A stretch of DNA of 64,000 nt from Nocardioides lacusdianchii (GTDB lineage: Bacteria > Actinomycetota > Actinomycetes > Propionibacteriales > Nocardioidaceae), in the NCBI RefSeq assembly GCF_020102855.1, contig NZ_JADHZD010000002.1, positions 1 through 64,000 of the forward strand, in the 5' to 3' direction. Position 1 is the stretch's first letter; each line of letters begins with the position of its first letter. The notes beneath the pieces are model-generated. The model ran no database searches, was not told the origin of the DNA, and saw only the letters and a program-made list of their open reading frames with translations. Shown here piece by piece: positions 7,683 through 16,061 of the stretch. The position numbers and the translations under genes were made by a program.

Positions 7683-10561
7683 GCGGTGTGGACCTCCGCC
7701 TGCGCGCGCCGCAGGTCGCGCTGGATGTCGCGGTCGATGTGGGAGCCCAGGGCGCGTAGGAGGTCGAGGACGAGTCCCACCACGACGAGGTAGACGCCGA
7801 CGTCGAACAGCACGGACGAGACGAGGTGCAACTCGCCCAGGAGCGGGACCTGCACGTCGACGACGGCCGACTGAAGCACCACACCACCGAAGGCGAGGGG
7901 GAGCAGGGCGGCCAGCGCCGCGACCGCGAGCCCCGCACCGATCAAGCGTCCGGCGTCCACGGGAGCAGCCTCGTCGAGCTCGTAGCGACCCCCGGCGAGG
8001 TAGCGGACCACGAGCGCCAGCCCGGTAGTCATGCCGGCGGCAAAACCGCCGCCGGGCAGGTTGTGCCCGGCGAGCAGCAGGTAGATGGAGATGACGACCA
8101 GCGTGTGGAAGACGAGCCGGACGATCACCTCGAAGATGATCGAGCGCTTCTCCGGCGGCAGCGTGCGCGACCCCGGCAGCCAGGCTCGACGACCAGGCTG
8201 GGTCGCGACCTTCTTCACCCCCGACGGGTAGGGGATCTCGTGCACCCGGCGGATGTCGGCACCCCGCGCGTTGACGTACACCAAGCTCGCCACGCCTGTC
8301 GCTGCTGCCACGAGGACCGCGAGCTCGCCGAGGGTGTCCCACGCGCGAGTGTCGACGAGGACGACGTTGACGATGTTGCCGCCACCGCCGAAGTCGAGCG
8401 CCTCCTGCGGCAGGGCCACTGACACCGGCGGTCTGGTGCGAGCCGCCCCGGCCACCAGCAGGAACCCCGCCGTCACGACCGCGACGGCCAGGCCGAGCGC
8501 GGCACGCAGGTAGCGCTGCCGGCTGAGCGGTCGGTCGGTGAAGTACTCCGGGAGCCGGCGCAGGGCGAGCACGAAGACGACGACGGTGAGGGTCTCGACC
8601 AGCGCCTGGGTCAGGGCGAGGTCGGGCGCGCCCTGCAGCACGAAGAGCACCGCTGTGCCGTAGCCGGTGACTCCCACGAGCAGGACCGCCCGGATGCGGC
8701 GGCGCGAGCGGGCGGTCATCAGGGCCGCGACCACGATGACCACGCCGACGACACCTTGCGCGGGCGTGTCCCACGCCTTCACCTTGATGTCGTCGAGGCC
8801 CTGCACCAGCGCCGCGCCGGGGAGGATCACCACCACGAGGAGGATGATGGCGAGGTACGCCGCGGCGGAGCCTCGCTGGACGACACCGGTGACCTCCACC
8901 GCGGTGCGGTCGAGCAGTCGCATCCCGCCGCGGTAGGCCCGCTCGAGGCTCCAGTCGTGCGCGAGGGCCGCCTGCACCCGGGCGACGGGTTCGCGCGCCA
9001 CGAAGAGCGCCATGCCGAGGGCGAGAGTGACGACCGTGAGCAGCAGCGGGAGCCCGACGCCGTGCCACAGCGTGAGCTCGGGCTCGTGCGTACCGGCGGG
9101 GAAGGCGAACGCCGGACGCTCGAGCACGCGGGTCAGCGGTCCGCCGAACATCCCGAGTGCCAGGGAGAGAGCCGCCAGGGCCACGGGGACGGCGACGAAG
9201 GGGAGCGATGGGGAGCGGACCGTGAGGGGCTCGTCCACCTCGCGGGTGCCGAACGCTCCCCACACGAATCGTGCCGAGTAGGCGGCGGTGAGCACCGACC
9301 CCGCCACGACACCGGCCACCAGCAGCCACCCAGTGGTTGCGGCGATGCCCGTGCCGTCACCCTCGCGCGCCACGTCTACGAGGGCCACCAGCACGCTTTC
9401 CTTGGCTACGTAGCCTAGTAACGGGGGAAGCCCGGCCATGGAGCCCGCTGCGAGCGTCGCGGTCACCGTGAGCAGCGGCAGCCTCCGGCCCAGCCCCGTC
9501 AGCTGTCGCATGTCACGGGTGCCCGTGGCGTGGTCAACGATGCCGACGACGAGGAACAAGGTCGCCTTGAACAGGGCGTGGGCTAGCAGCAGGGCGAGCC
9601 CGGCCAGCATCGCACTGCGGGTGCCGATGCCCAGGACCAGCACGAGGAAGCCGAGCTGGCTGACCGTGCCGTAGGCGAGCAGGAGCTTGAGGTCGTGCTG
9701 GCGCAGGGCGCGTATGCCGCCCACGACCATCGTGGCGAGGCCGAGGCCGAGGAGCGCCGTCCGCCAGCCGGCCACCCCGGCAAACGCGGGCGCCAGCAGC
9801 GCGACCAGGTAGACGCCGGCCTTCACCATCGCCGCGGCGTGCAGGTAGGCGCTCACCGGGGTCGGTGCCGCCATCGCCGAGGGCAGCCAGAAGTGGAAGG
9901 GGACGAGGGCCGACTTGCTGATCGCACCGACGAGGAGCAGGTGCACCCCGACGGTCACCGCGGCGCCGGCCGGGGGATCGGCCAGGATGTCCGAGATCCG
10001 GTAGGTGCCTGCCGTCTCGCCGAGCAGGATCGCGCCGACGAGCAGGACGAGTCCGCCGAACGTCGTGACCACGAGCGCCTGGATCGCTGCCCGACGGCTG
10101 GCCCGGCGGTCGGGATCGTGCCCGATCAACAGGAACGAGAAGACGGTCGTGAGCTCCCAGAAGACGTAGAGCAGCAGCAGGTCGTCGGCCAGGACCAGCC
10201 CGAGCATCGAGGCGATGAACGCCACAAGGACACCGGCGAACCGGGGGACCCCGACGTCGTCGTCCCGGAAGTACGACGCACAGTAGGCAAGCACCAACGC
10301 CCCGACGCCGAGGACGACGAGCGACATCACCCACTGCAGGGTTCCCATCGCGAACGCGAGGTCCATGCCGAGACTCGGCACCCAGGGATGGACCTCGACC
10401 AGCGCCTCGCCGGCGCTGATCGCCGGCCCCTGGGCCGCGATCCAGATGGTGCCGGCCGCCGGCACGAGGGCCAGGACGCCCAGCATGCGGCGCCCGGAGC
10501 GCAGGACGAGCCACGGTGACAGCGCGGCGACCGCGAGCAGGGCAGCGATCAGCAGCAGCAC
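7679..10561 (-). CDS. mrpA: Mrp Na+/H+ antiporter subunit A with C-terminal MrpB domain
   Basis: Protein of 960 residues, the fused A-B form. The N-terminal two thirds resemble NuoL: DDLLLLYVFWELTTVFSFLLIG, the lysine helix SKSALVPFHFWLPSAM followed by APTPVSAYLHAAAMVKAG, and HDLKLLLAYGTVSQLG. The C-terminal 250 residues contain the MbhD-like helices and an MrpB-type domain with LLLAGHNLPGGGFAAGM. No separate mrpB gene is present, consistent with a fusion. It is the first gene of the six-gene operon. Mrp complexes export Na+ in exchange for H+ and support pH and salt homeostasis. A start slightly downstream of 10561 is possible. Confidence 0.92.
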   Translation of the reverse strand: MLLLIAALLAVAALSPWLVLRSGRRMLGVLALVPAAGTIWIAAQGPAISAGEALVEVHPWVPSLGMDLAFAMGTLQWVMSLVVLGVGALVLAYCASYFRDDDVGVPRFAGVLVAFIASMLGLVLADDLLLLYVFWELTTVFSFLLIGHDPDRRASRRAAIQALVVTTFGGLVLLVGAILLGETAGTYRISDILADPPAGAAVTVGVHLLLVGAISKSALVPFHFWLPSAMAAPTPVSAYLHAAAMVKAGVYLVALLAPAFAGVAGWRTALLGLGLATMVVGGIRALRQHDLKLLLAYGTVSQLGFLVLVLGIGTRSAMLAGLALLLAHALFKATLFLVVGIVDHATGTRDMRQLTGLGRRLPLLTVTATLAAGSMAGLPPLLGYVAKESVLVALVDVAREGDGTGIAATTGWLLVAGVVAGSVLTAAYSARFVWGAFGTREVDEPLTVRSPSLPFVAVPVALAALSLALGMFGGPLTRVLERPAFAFPAGTHEPELTLWHGVGLPLLLTVVTLALGMALFVAREPVARVQAALAHDWSLERAYRGGMRLLDRTAVEVTGVVQRGSAAAYLAIILLVVVILPGAALVQGLDDIKVKAWDTPAQGVVGVVIVVAALMTARSRRRIRAVLLVGVTGYGTAVLFVLQGAPDLALTQALVETLTVVVFVLALRRLPEYFTDRPLSRQRYLRAALGLAVAVVTAGFLLVAGAARTRPPVSVALPQEALDFGGGGNIVNVVLVDTRAWDTLGELAVLVAAATGVASLVYVNARGADIRRVHEIPYPSGVKKVATQPGRRAWLPGSRTLPPEKRSIIFEVIVRLVFHTLVVISIYLLLAGHNLPGGGFAAGMTTGLALVVRYLAGGRYELDEAAPVDAGRLIGAGLAVAALAALLPLAFGGVVLQSAVVDVQVPLLGELHLVSSVLFDVGVYLVVVGLVLDLLRALGSHIDRDIQRDLRRAQAEVHTA

Positions 10562-10886
10562 GGCGGTGGTCCTCGTGGTCCGTTGTGGTCGTGCCGGGCG
10601 GATGTCACCGGCAGCACCAAACGTAGCGGCGTTCGAACACGCACCACGAACACGCAGGCGCTCGCACGCCGAAGATGGGGGACAGACCCCATGCGGAGCA
10701 GCGCGATCGGACCGGGAACTGCACTACTGGACACCCTGCGTATCAAGTTTCGTCGCATCGACCTTCAATCACGGGGCTGGCGGCTCTGATCGGACGGACG
10801 CGTCTGCGGCCATGGGCAGCCATCTCTGAGAGCCAACACGGCTGTTAGAGCGGCTCGCGGATTCTCTTGGCGGGAAACCGACGATG
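10562..10886. other. Intergenic region upstream of the Mrp operon
   Basis: This 325-base gap lies between the mrpA start and the end of the ABC exporter operon, both on the minus strand. It must hold the Mrp promoter at its low-coordinate side. I see a small hairpin ATGGGG-GACAGA-CCCCAT near 10675-10692 and no convincing gene, riboswitch or RNA. It is also the left boundary of the accessory island, because codon use to its right is clearly less GC-biased. Confidence 0.4.
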
Positions 10887-11549
10887 TCAGCCCTGCACCG
10901 ACCGGTCGACCATTCGATCTCGGGAGCCTTGCGAGGCGTAGGCGCCCATTCCTGCGATGAGCGCGCCTGCTACGAGCGCAAGGTACGCATTGGACACGTC
11001 TCGCTGGTAGATGACGTTGTATTCCCAGGGGACAAGACCGGGAGCGCTGAAGACGAAGGCGAAGACAACTGGCAAGAGCCAGCCCAGCCCCACACCGAGC
11101 AGGCTGACGCCCAGAGCGCAGAGGGCCACGAACAACATGGCGTCGACCGTCACGATGACCACCGGCAGAGATGCGATGACGGCGGTGACCACCGCAGCAG
11201 CGGATGTAAGGACGTAGATGCCCGAAACCAGCGCAATCCGGGGAACGATCAGCCTGCGCGCGGCCGATCCAATCAGGTCTCGTGGACCCTCATACAAGAC
11301 CGTGCAGCTAACTATGACGGGTATCACGATGCCTGCGATAACGCCCGAGTCGACAACGGTTCCCAACGCTTCGTAGGGGTACTTGATTGGAACGGTGATG
11401 GCGGCAAATAGGCTCACAGCCGCCCAAGCCACCAGCACCGCACCGCACCAGCGCCATGTCAGTGCGTGAGCTGCGGCCCATGCGCTGACCATTCTGTAGT
11501 GACGCCGGGGCGCCGTCGTGGGGACCCGGTCGTGCCGTGCGGTCCTCAT
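10887..11549 (-). CDS. Six-helix membrane protein, likely ABC permease partner
   Basis: Protein of 220 residues with about six hydrophobic segments (for example AVLVAWAAVSLFAAITV, IAGIVIPVIVSC, LLGVGLGWLLPVVFAFVF). This size and pattern fit a small ABC-2-type permease half, but no family signature was recognised. The ATG at 11549 overlaps the stop of the preceding permease gene (ATGA), so it is the third gene of an ATPase-permease-permease operon. Codon choice is less GC-biased than in the flanking Mrp operon, consistent with acquisition by transfer. Substrate unknown. Confidence 0.6.
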   Translation of the reverse strand: MRTARHDRVPTTAPRRHYRMVSAWAAAHALTWRWCGAVLVAWAAVSLFAAITVPIKYPYEALGTVVDSGVIAGIVIPVIVSCTVLYEGPRDLIGSAARRLIVPRIALVSGIYVLTSAAAVVTAVIASLPVVIVTVDAMLFVALCALGVSLLGVGLGWLLPVVFAFVFSAPGLVPWEYNVIYQRDVSNAYLALVAGALIAGMGAYASQGSRDRMVDRSVQG

Positions 11550-12976
11550 CAGTGTTCGAAAGCCTCCCAAGTGAGCGATCCGGTCCGGATCTGGTCCGCG
11601 TGCTCATGGAACCAGTCCGCGCGTGCGTCCGCGTCAAGGTCGGAAAAGAACGCGAGATCAGACTCGTGGCTGTCGTAGTTGAGAAACCGCGGGTCGAGAG
11701 TTGGGCCACCGAATGGGCCGGACCCGTCAGTCTTGGCGCCGGCCTCGGTGAGGTACCAACGCCAGAGGACGTCAGTCGGCGAGGCCAGGGGGCGCAAGTC
11801 GGCTACTTCTGAACCCCTCTCCGCTCCATCGCCGGACGCGGTGGACGCCACCCGTGGGATGAAGTAGGCCACAAGGCCGTAGTGGACTTGATCGGTGTCA
11901 AGGTAGGCGTAGGCGCTGATGTCGCTGGCTTGTGACAAGGAAACAACGTCGGCGTCCAGAGCTTCTTCTCGTGAAGTGATTTCTTCTATGTCCCGGTTGA
12001 CCTCTGCGGAGATGCCTGCCGCCTCGTCGTCAACGTAGGTCACTTTTGGCAGCAGGCCGGCGAGAAGGTTTGTCGCGAGGTGAAGTTCAGGGCCAAGTTG
12101 TTTACGTACGATCTCCTTTCCGCGGGGCAAACACAAGGACGACGCCAAAGACTTGGTGCCTGCCGGGGAGTCGGTTTCCCCTGCCGGCGCACCCGACGTC
12201 ACCTCGCAGCGCAGTTCTGTTGCGGCAAGGTCCACCCCTCTGGTCTCTGGTGTGATGGCCAAGAGTGGCGTTGCTACCAGTCCCGCAGCGATGAGGGCAG
12301 CCGAAGAGACTCTTTTCGCGCCTACCCTTCGCATCAAGACATGCAGTGCGACTGTCAGCCAGAACACTGTTTGCAGTCCCAGTACCCATGCAAGCACGGG
12401 TTGGAACGTCACTCGCCTTTCGTCGATGGGAGTCATCGCCAGAAGAATGGAGTCGGCGTTGAAAGAAAGGAATCCGAGCAGGAGGTAAACGGCCAAGGCG
12501 CAGATTGGGGCACCTAGGTACCAAGGCAGTCTCGAACCAGCGACCTGACCAATGATGGTCACGGCGCATATGCAGGCGACTTGAGCGAGCACGGGCAACA
12601 ATGCGGGTCGGCCATACTCGGCGCTGAAGGAAGTTGCAACCAGGCCCGGCGTTGCGCCGAGCAGATAACCGACGGTGGTCCAGGCAGCAGGTTCAAGCAC
12701 GGCGCGTGCTTGAACCTGCAACGCGTTGCGTCCGGCTGCCTGGCGCATGGAATCCATGCCGTTGCGGGCCGTGGTTGCGCCTAGGAACGCCCCGACCGCC
12801 GCAGCCGCGGGCAAGGCGAAGATGAAGGCAGTGCCGGTGTGCTTCTGGGTTTCGGTCCACAGACCTAACCATTGATCCCATCGGCCTACGTACGCGATGG
12901 GCAGACAGAGGGCAACACCTAAGGCGCCTATCAATCCTAGTCGAGGCGGTATCTCGAGGAACAGCGGCCTAGGCAT
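11549..12976 (-). CDS. Membrane protein with long C-terminal soluble domain, likely ABC permease
   Basis: Protein of 475 residues. The first 250 or so carry six or seven hydrophobic segments, starting with RLGLIGALGVALCLPIAYV. The last 230 residues are hydrophilic and acidic, beginning after LVATPLLAITPETRGVDL, with two cysteines (ELRCEV and SSLCLP). The tail lies after the last helix and is probably outside the membrane, which is inference. The ATG at 12976 overlaps the end of the ATPase gene by eight bases; a TTG four codons upstream is an alternative. No family was recognised. With the ATPase and the six-helix protein it forms a three-gene ABC transporter operon in low-GC-bias DNA. Confidence 0.6.
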   Translation of the reverse strand: MPRPLFLEIPPRLGLIGALGVALCLPIAYVGRWDQWLGLWTETQKHTGTAFIFALPAAAAVGAFLGATTARNGMDSMRQAAGRNALQVQARAVLEPAAWTTVGYLLGATPGLVATSFSAEYGRPALLPVLAQVACICAVTIIGQVAGSRLPWYLGAPICALAVYLLLGFLSFNADSILLAMTPIDERRVTFQPVLAWVLGLQTVFWLTVALHVLMRRVGAKRVSSAALIAAGLVATPLLAITPETRGVDLAATELRCEVTSGAPAGETDSPAGTKSLASSLCLPRGKEIVRKQLGPELHLATNLLAGLLPKVTYVDDEAAGISAEVNRDIEEITSREEALDADVVSLSQASDISAYAYLDTDQVHYGLVAYFIPRVASTASGDGAERGSEVADLRPLASPTDVLWRWYLTEAGAKTDGSGPFGGPTLDPRFLNYDSHESDLAFFSDLDADARADWFHEHADQIRTGSLTWEAFEH

Positions 12977-13886
12977 CAGGCTGCCCAAAAGTGCGGCTCG
13001 AGTCCTCGCCTGGCCGGTCTCCTTCTTGACGTGGATGTGTGGCGTTCAAACGGCGGTCGGACGCAGCCAGCACGTCCAAGAAGCCGGCACGCAGGTCTAG
13101 GTGAGGCGAGCCGTCATACCCGGAGCCCGCACCCTGCTCGGACCTACTCGCATCAGCGCCCTCGCGGCGGACGCGACGGCCCCGGTCGGCAAGCTCCTCT
13201 GTGGTGGCGTCGTAACACACCGTGCCGTTGTTGAGCACGACGACCCGACCTGGGAACGCCTCGACATCCTCAAGCAGATGGGTCGATATGAACACGATGC
13301 GATCTGCTGCCAAGGTGCGCACGATGTCGTGAAATCTAGCTCGTTGCTCAGGATCGAGTCCCACGGTGGGTTCGTCCAGCACGAGCAGGCGAGGCTCGTG
13401 CACGACCGCTTGCGCGATGCCTGCGCGACGCAACATCCCGCCAGATAGTTGACCGAGGCGCCGTGCACGTTGGTCGGCAAGATCAGTCCGGCGTAGCGAT
13501 TCATCGACTCGCATCTCGACGTCGGTCGGCGTCACGCGCTTTAGCCAAGACGCGTATCGCAAGTAGTGCTCGACTCTCATCGACAGCGGCGCGGCTAGAT
13601 GCTGGGGCAGCCAACCGGTGTCGGCATGGTGGGCGCGCCAATCCTCGGCACGAGTCAGCTCTCGTCCATTGCGGACGAGCTTGCCGTCATCGGGGCGCTC
13701 GATTCCGGTAAGCATGCGACAAAGCGTTGACTTCCCCGCACCGTTACGACCGAGGAGCACCGTTGTGCCCGGTTCTAGGTCGAGCGTCACGTCCTGCAGC
13801 GCCTTCACTGACCCGTATGTGTGTGTGACAGCAGCCAGGCCGACGGCGACAACGCCGTCGGCCTGGGGCGGAAGCTGTGTCGCCAA
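12969..13886 (-). CDS. ABC transporter ATP-binding protein
   Basis: Protein of 305 residues with a full nucleotide-binding domain: Walker A GRNGAGKST, Q-loop region TGWLPQHL, signature LSGGMLRR, Walker B RLLVLDEP with TVGLDPEQR, and switch His in ISTHLLEDVE. This is the ABC-2 exporter/antibiotic-transport type. The last 70 residues are a hydrophilic extension without known motif. The start is a TTG at 13886, the only plausible in-frame start before the first strand of the domain; no clear ribosome site is present. It lies 14 bases after the stop of an integrase remnant on the same strand, so the native promoter and start context may have been disturbed by insertion. The substrate is unknown. 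Confidence 0.8.
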   Translation of the reverse strand: MATQLPPQADGVVAVGLAAVTHTYGSVKALQDVTLDLEPGTTVLLGRNGAGKSTLCRMLTGIERPDDGKLVRNGRELTRAEDWRAHHADTGWLPQHLAAPLSMRVEHYLRYASWLKRVTPTDVEMRVDESLRRTDLADQRARRLGQLSGGMLRRAGIAQAVVHEPRLLVLDEPTVGLDPEQRARFHDIVRTLAADRIVFISTHLLEDVEAFPGRVVVLNNGTVCYDATTEELADRGRRVRREGADASRSEQGAGSGYDGSPHLDLRAGFLDVLAASDRRLNATHPRQEGDRPGEDSSRTFGQPDA

Positions 13887-13900
13887 CTCCGCGGGTGACT

Positions 13901-14026
13901 TCAGAGGTTGCGGGACAGCTGCTGGTTGCGCCAGCCGTCGAGCATCATCTGGAGCACTTGCTCGTCGGGTCGGAGGACTGGCGTCGACTGGACCAGCTGG
14001 ACCCGCCCTGAGTCGTCAATCTGCAT
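13901..14026 (-). pseudogene. Integrase remnant: first 41 residues of a tyrosine recombinase
   Basis: An ATG at 14026 opens a 41-codon frame ending at TGA 13901-13903. It contains STPVLRPDEQVLQMMLDGW and QQLSRNL. The same block occurs at the N-terminus of the intact integrase starting at 21302, which reads FRADERVFEAMLDGW and QMLARGL at the same place. The arm-binding N-terminus is therefore preserved and everything after it is gone. The break coincides with the start of the ABC ATPase gene. It marks an old recombination or insertion event at the left side of the island. Confidence 0.7.
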
Positions 14027-14245
14027 CGAGCACTCCCAAATCTCCCGTTACATCCAGTGAGTCAATGATGCATCTGATGAGACCGGCTTTATGTCTGCGC
14101 AGGTCAACGGCGTGTCGCTCGGCCAGTAGGGCGACGGCTTCGACCACACGAGTGCCCCGCCAACGTCCGTAAGGAGGTCTGGTTCTGCAGTGTTTTCGCA
14201 GGTCACGAGCATTTTGGTCGTTGCAGGCGGGGCAGTGGATGTCCC

Positions 14246-14342
14246 GTCTCATCCGATCCGACGCACGGAACGTTCAACAGCGCGGGATGCGTCAACTTCA
14301 GCGAGACTGGTGGTCAGCCCGCCTCTCACTGAAGTTGGCGCA
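14246..14342. repeat. Candidate left-end TnsB boxes, in mixed orientation
   Basis: Three 20-bp copies resemble the boxes upstream of tnsA. 14246-14265 and 14323-14342 read inward, as expected for a left transposon end (reverse complements match box R3 at about 14 and 17 of 20 positions). 14288-14307 (TGCGTCAACTTCAGCGAGAC) matches R3 at 16 of 20 but points outward. The 14288 and 14323 copies form a long inverted repeat with TGGTGGTCAGCCCGC between them. No terminal TGTCAGAT-like end could be found next to them. The rest of the 539-base gap from 14027 to 14565 holds no convincing gene. Confidence 0.5.
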
Positions 14343-14565
14343 ACTCCTCAAGTCGACCTGGACCGCGTCCTGGAACCAAATGGCTCTGAAGCAGTTGCGA
14401 CCTGCGCGACGCGCATGCAAAGAGTAACCGCCTTGTGCACTACGTGAGCGGGATCGGCCCAGCGTACGGGTGTGTGCTGATCCGAGGGGGAGCAAGCCGA
14501 GTCAATCAGGCTCGTGACAATCCAGAGTGCGGTTGGGGTCTGAAGAGTCCTTTGAACGAGGGCGA

Positions 14566-15210
14566 TCAAGAACCGAGTTGAGCCTGCAACTCGCTAAGCG
14601 AGAAGTTCACCACGCCGCCGCTCGCGGACTCCATCAGACTCTTGACCTGCCCCTCACCGTTCACTCCGTATACGAAGTACGCGTCAAGAACCTGACCAAG
14701 TCCGTCCAAGGTGACGGTCTTTCCGGCCACTAGTAGTCTCGAATACTGGGCGATATCCTTGCGCTGAGGAGCAACCTCGGGGCCGGCAATGAATTCCACG
14801 TCACCGATCTTCCCGCCGCCAACAATCAGTCTGATTGGGTCCTTCACCACCGCGTTTCCGCGGTGAACCGAATCGACAGTCGCATCAATCGGCGTAACGA
14901 TAAACTCGTCCGCCGACTCCGAACCGTCAGGTCCGATGCTGCCGATGAACTGAGGGGCCCCGAGTTTGGTTGCCTTAACGACCACGATGGTGTCGACGTC
15001 AGGCATAGTGACGAGTCCCGCAAGCGACCGATCGAGAGGGTAACCCGAGACTCGAGTCACAGTCGCAGGACTGGGACCCGTGGTCGGCTTTTCCGCCTTT
15101 GCTTCGCCAACCGTCTCTCGTTTGGTCTCAGCTTGGCTGCAGCCAGTTGCCCCAAGAGCGAGAGTCGCGACGATTGTAACTAGAGCCTGACGGGTCCTAG
15201 TACCGTTCAT
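14566..15210 (-). CDS. Hypothetical lipoprotein (transposon cargo)
   Basis: Protein of 214 residues with a lipoprotein signal: MNGTRTRQ, hydrophobic core, lipobox GATGC with Cys at residue 24. The linker is Lys/Glu/Thr-rich. The mature region is predicted beta-rich, with repeated short strands such as DTIVVVKATKLG and DPIRLIVGGGKIG, and a segment SGYPLDRSLAGL. No family recognised. It begins ten bases after the stop of the protease gene upstream with GAGGA as ribosome site, so the two are an operon and may form a secreted protease/surface partner pair. Codon use is less GC-biased than in the chromosome core. Confidence 0.6.
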   Translation of the reverse strand: MNGTRTRQALVTIVATLALGATGCSQAETKRETVGEAKAEKPTTGPSPATVTRVSGYPLDRSLAGLVTMPDVDTIVVVKATKLGAPQFIGSIGPDGSESADEFIVTPIDATVDSVHRGNAVVKDPIRLIVGGGKIGDVEFIAGPEVAPQRKDIAQYSRLLVAGKTVTLDGLGQVLDAYFVYGVNGEGQVKSLMESASGGVVNFSLSELQAQLGS

Positions 15211-15220
15211 AAGTCAATCC

Positions 15221-15805
15221 TCACTTCATGAAGGCCGCGCCGGCCCTGTCGTCGCTGTTAACATTCCACTTCTGAACATAATTGGGGTTCATGGCGGCCG
15301 CGATTTCTGCGGAGGACATCGGGCCGCACTGATTGGGGTGTTCAAGAACCAGTTCGTGGCCAAGCTCATGGACCGTGATGGTTCGGACATCGGCTACCCG
15401 ATTCGCCTGATTGAGATTGCCGTTCAGGTTCCATGACCAGTTCGGATTCAAGTACACATCACCGCTAACGACCGTGTTTCCGGAGATCGCCAGAGTCGTC
15501 ACACCCGGCGCACCGCCGAACCCACCCGCCGGTGTGGCATACCTGAGTGTCATGCTTTCCGCCGCACTCGTAATTAGGATCGCCCAACTGGCGCCCGAAA
15601 TGTTACTCCACTGTCCAGCCGAGGCCACTATGGCATTGTTCCATCCCGACGGTACGTTCGACCCGATCTTCATGTACAGGTTGCTACCGGCCCAGGTGTA
15701 GTTGCTGCCGCAGTAGGCCTGAGCCGGCGCAGCCGCAGCAAGCGGCGCCAACGCGGTGCCGGCAACCAGTGCGGTGGCCATGAGTCGCATCGCTCGTCTC
15801 TTCAT
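15221..15805 (-). CDS. Secreted metzincin-like (matrixin-type) zinc protease
   Basis: Protein of 194 residues. The ATG at 15805 follows AGAGGAAGA and starts a classic signal peptide (MKRRAMRLM, Ala-rich core, cleavage near PAQAYC). The zinc site reads HELGHELVLEH, which fits HExxHxx?xxH of metzincins with Val in place of the usual Gly at the eighth position. A Met-turn-like AAAMNP follows. Size and layout resemble small secreted matrixin-like peptidases; the target is unknown. A longer upstream frame lacks a signal peptide at its start. It is the first gene of a two-gene operon with a lipoprotein, downstream of tniQ, and is the most likely cargo of the transposon. Confidence 0.7.
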   Translation of the reverse strand: MKRRAMRLMATALVAGTALAPLAAAAPAQAYCGSNYTWAGSNLYMKIGSNVPSGWNNAIVASAGQWSNISGASWAILITSAAESMTLRYATPAGGFGGAPGVTTLAISGNTVVSGDVYLNPNWSWNLNGNLNQANRVADVRTITVHELGHELVLEHPNQCGPMSSAEIAAAMNPNYVQKWNVNSDDRAGAAFMK

Positions 15806-16061
15806 CAGTCTTCCTCTGTACGATGGTTGCAAGGAGCCGAAAGGGAGCTGGTAAGCGGACGGCGGTCCGATCGTTTCAGCCGGTGGGAGCTTCGCCGAGG
15901 CCTCCACCGCACCTCGGACGCGGGAAGCTTGCCCGAGAAGTGCTTATGAGTGTAAGCACCTCACGGGCAATTGCGCTATGACCGAACTGCAACTTCGACG
16001 TGCAATGTCGCCACGCGGTTCCCGCCTTCGAGGGCCATCGGAAGATGCCGGACGGCGTGGG

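Noticed and set aside
14016..14252. 78-codon frame with CPAC motif upstream of the integrase remnant
   Set aside because: No ribosome site, no homology recognised, and it overlaps repeat boxes and the remnant. A CxxC pair alone is not enough.
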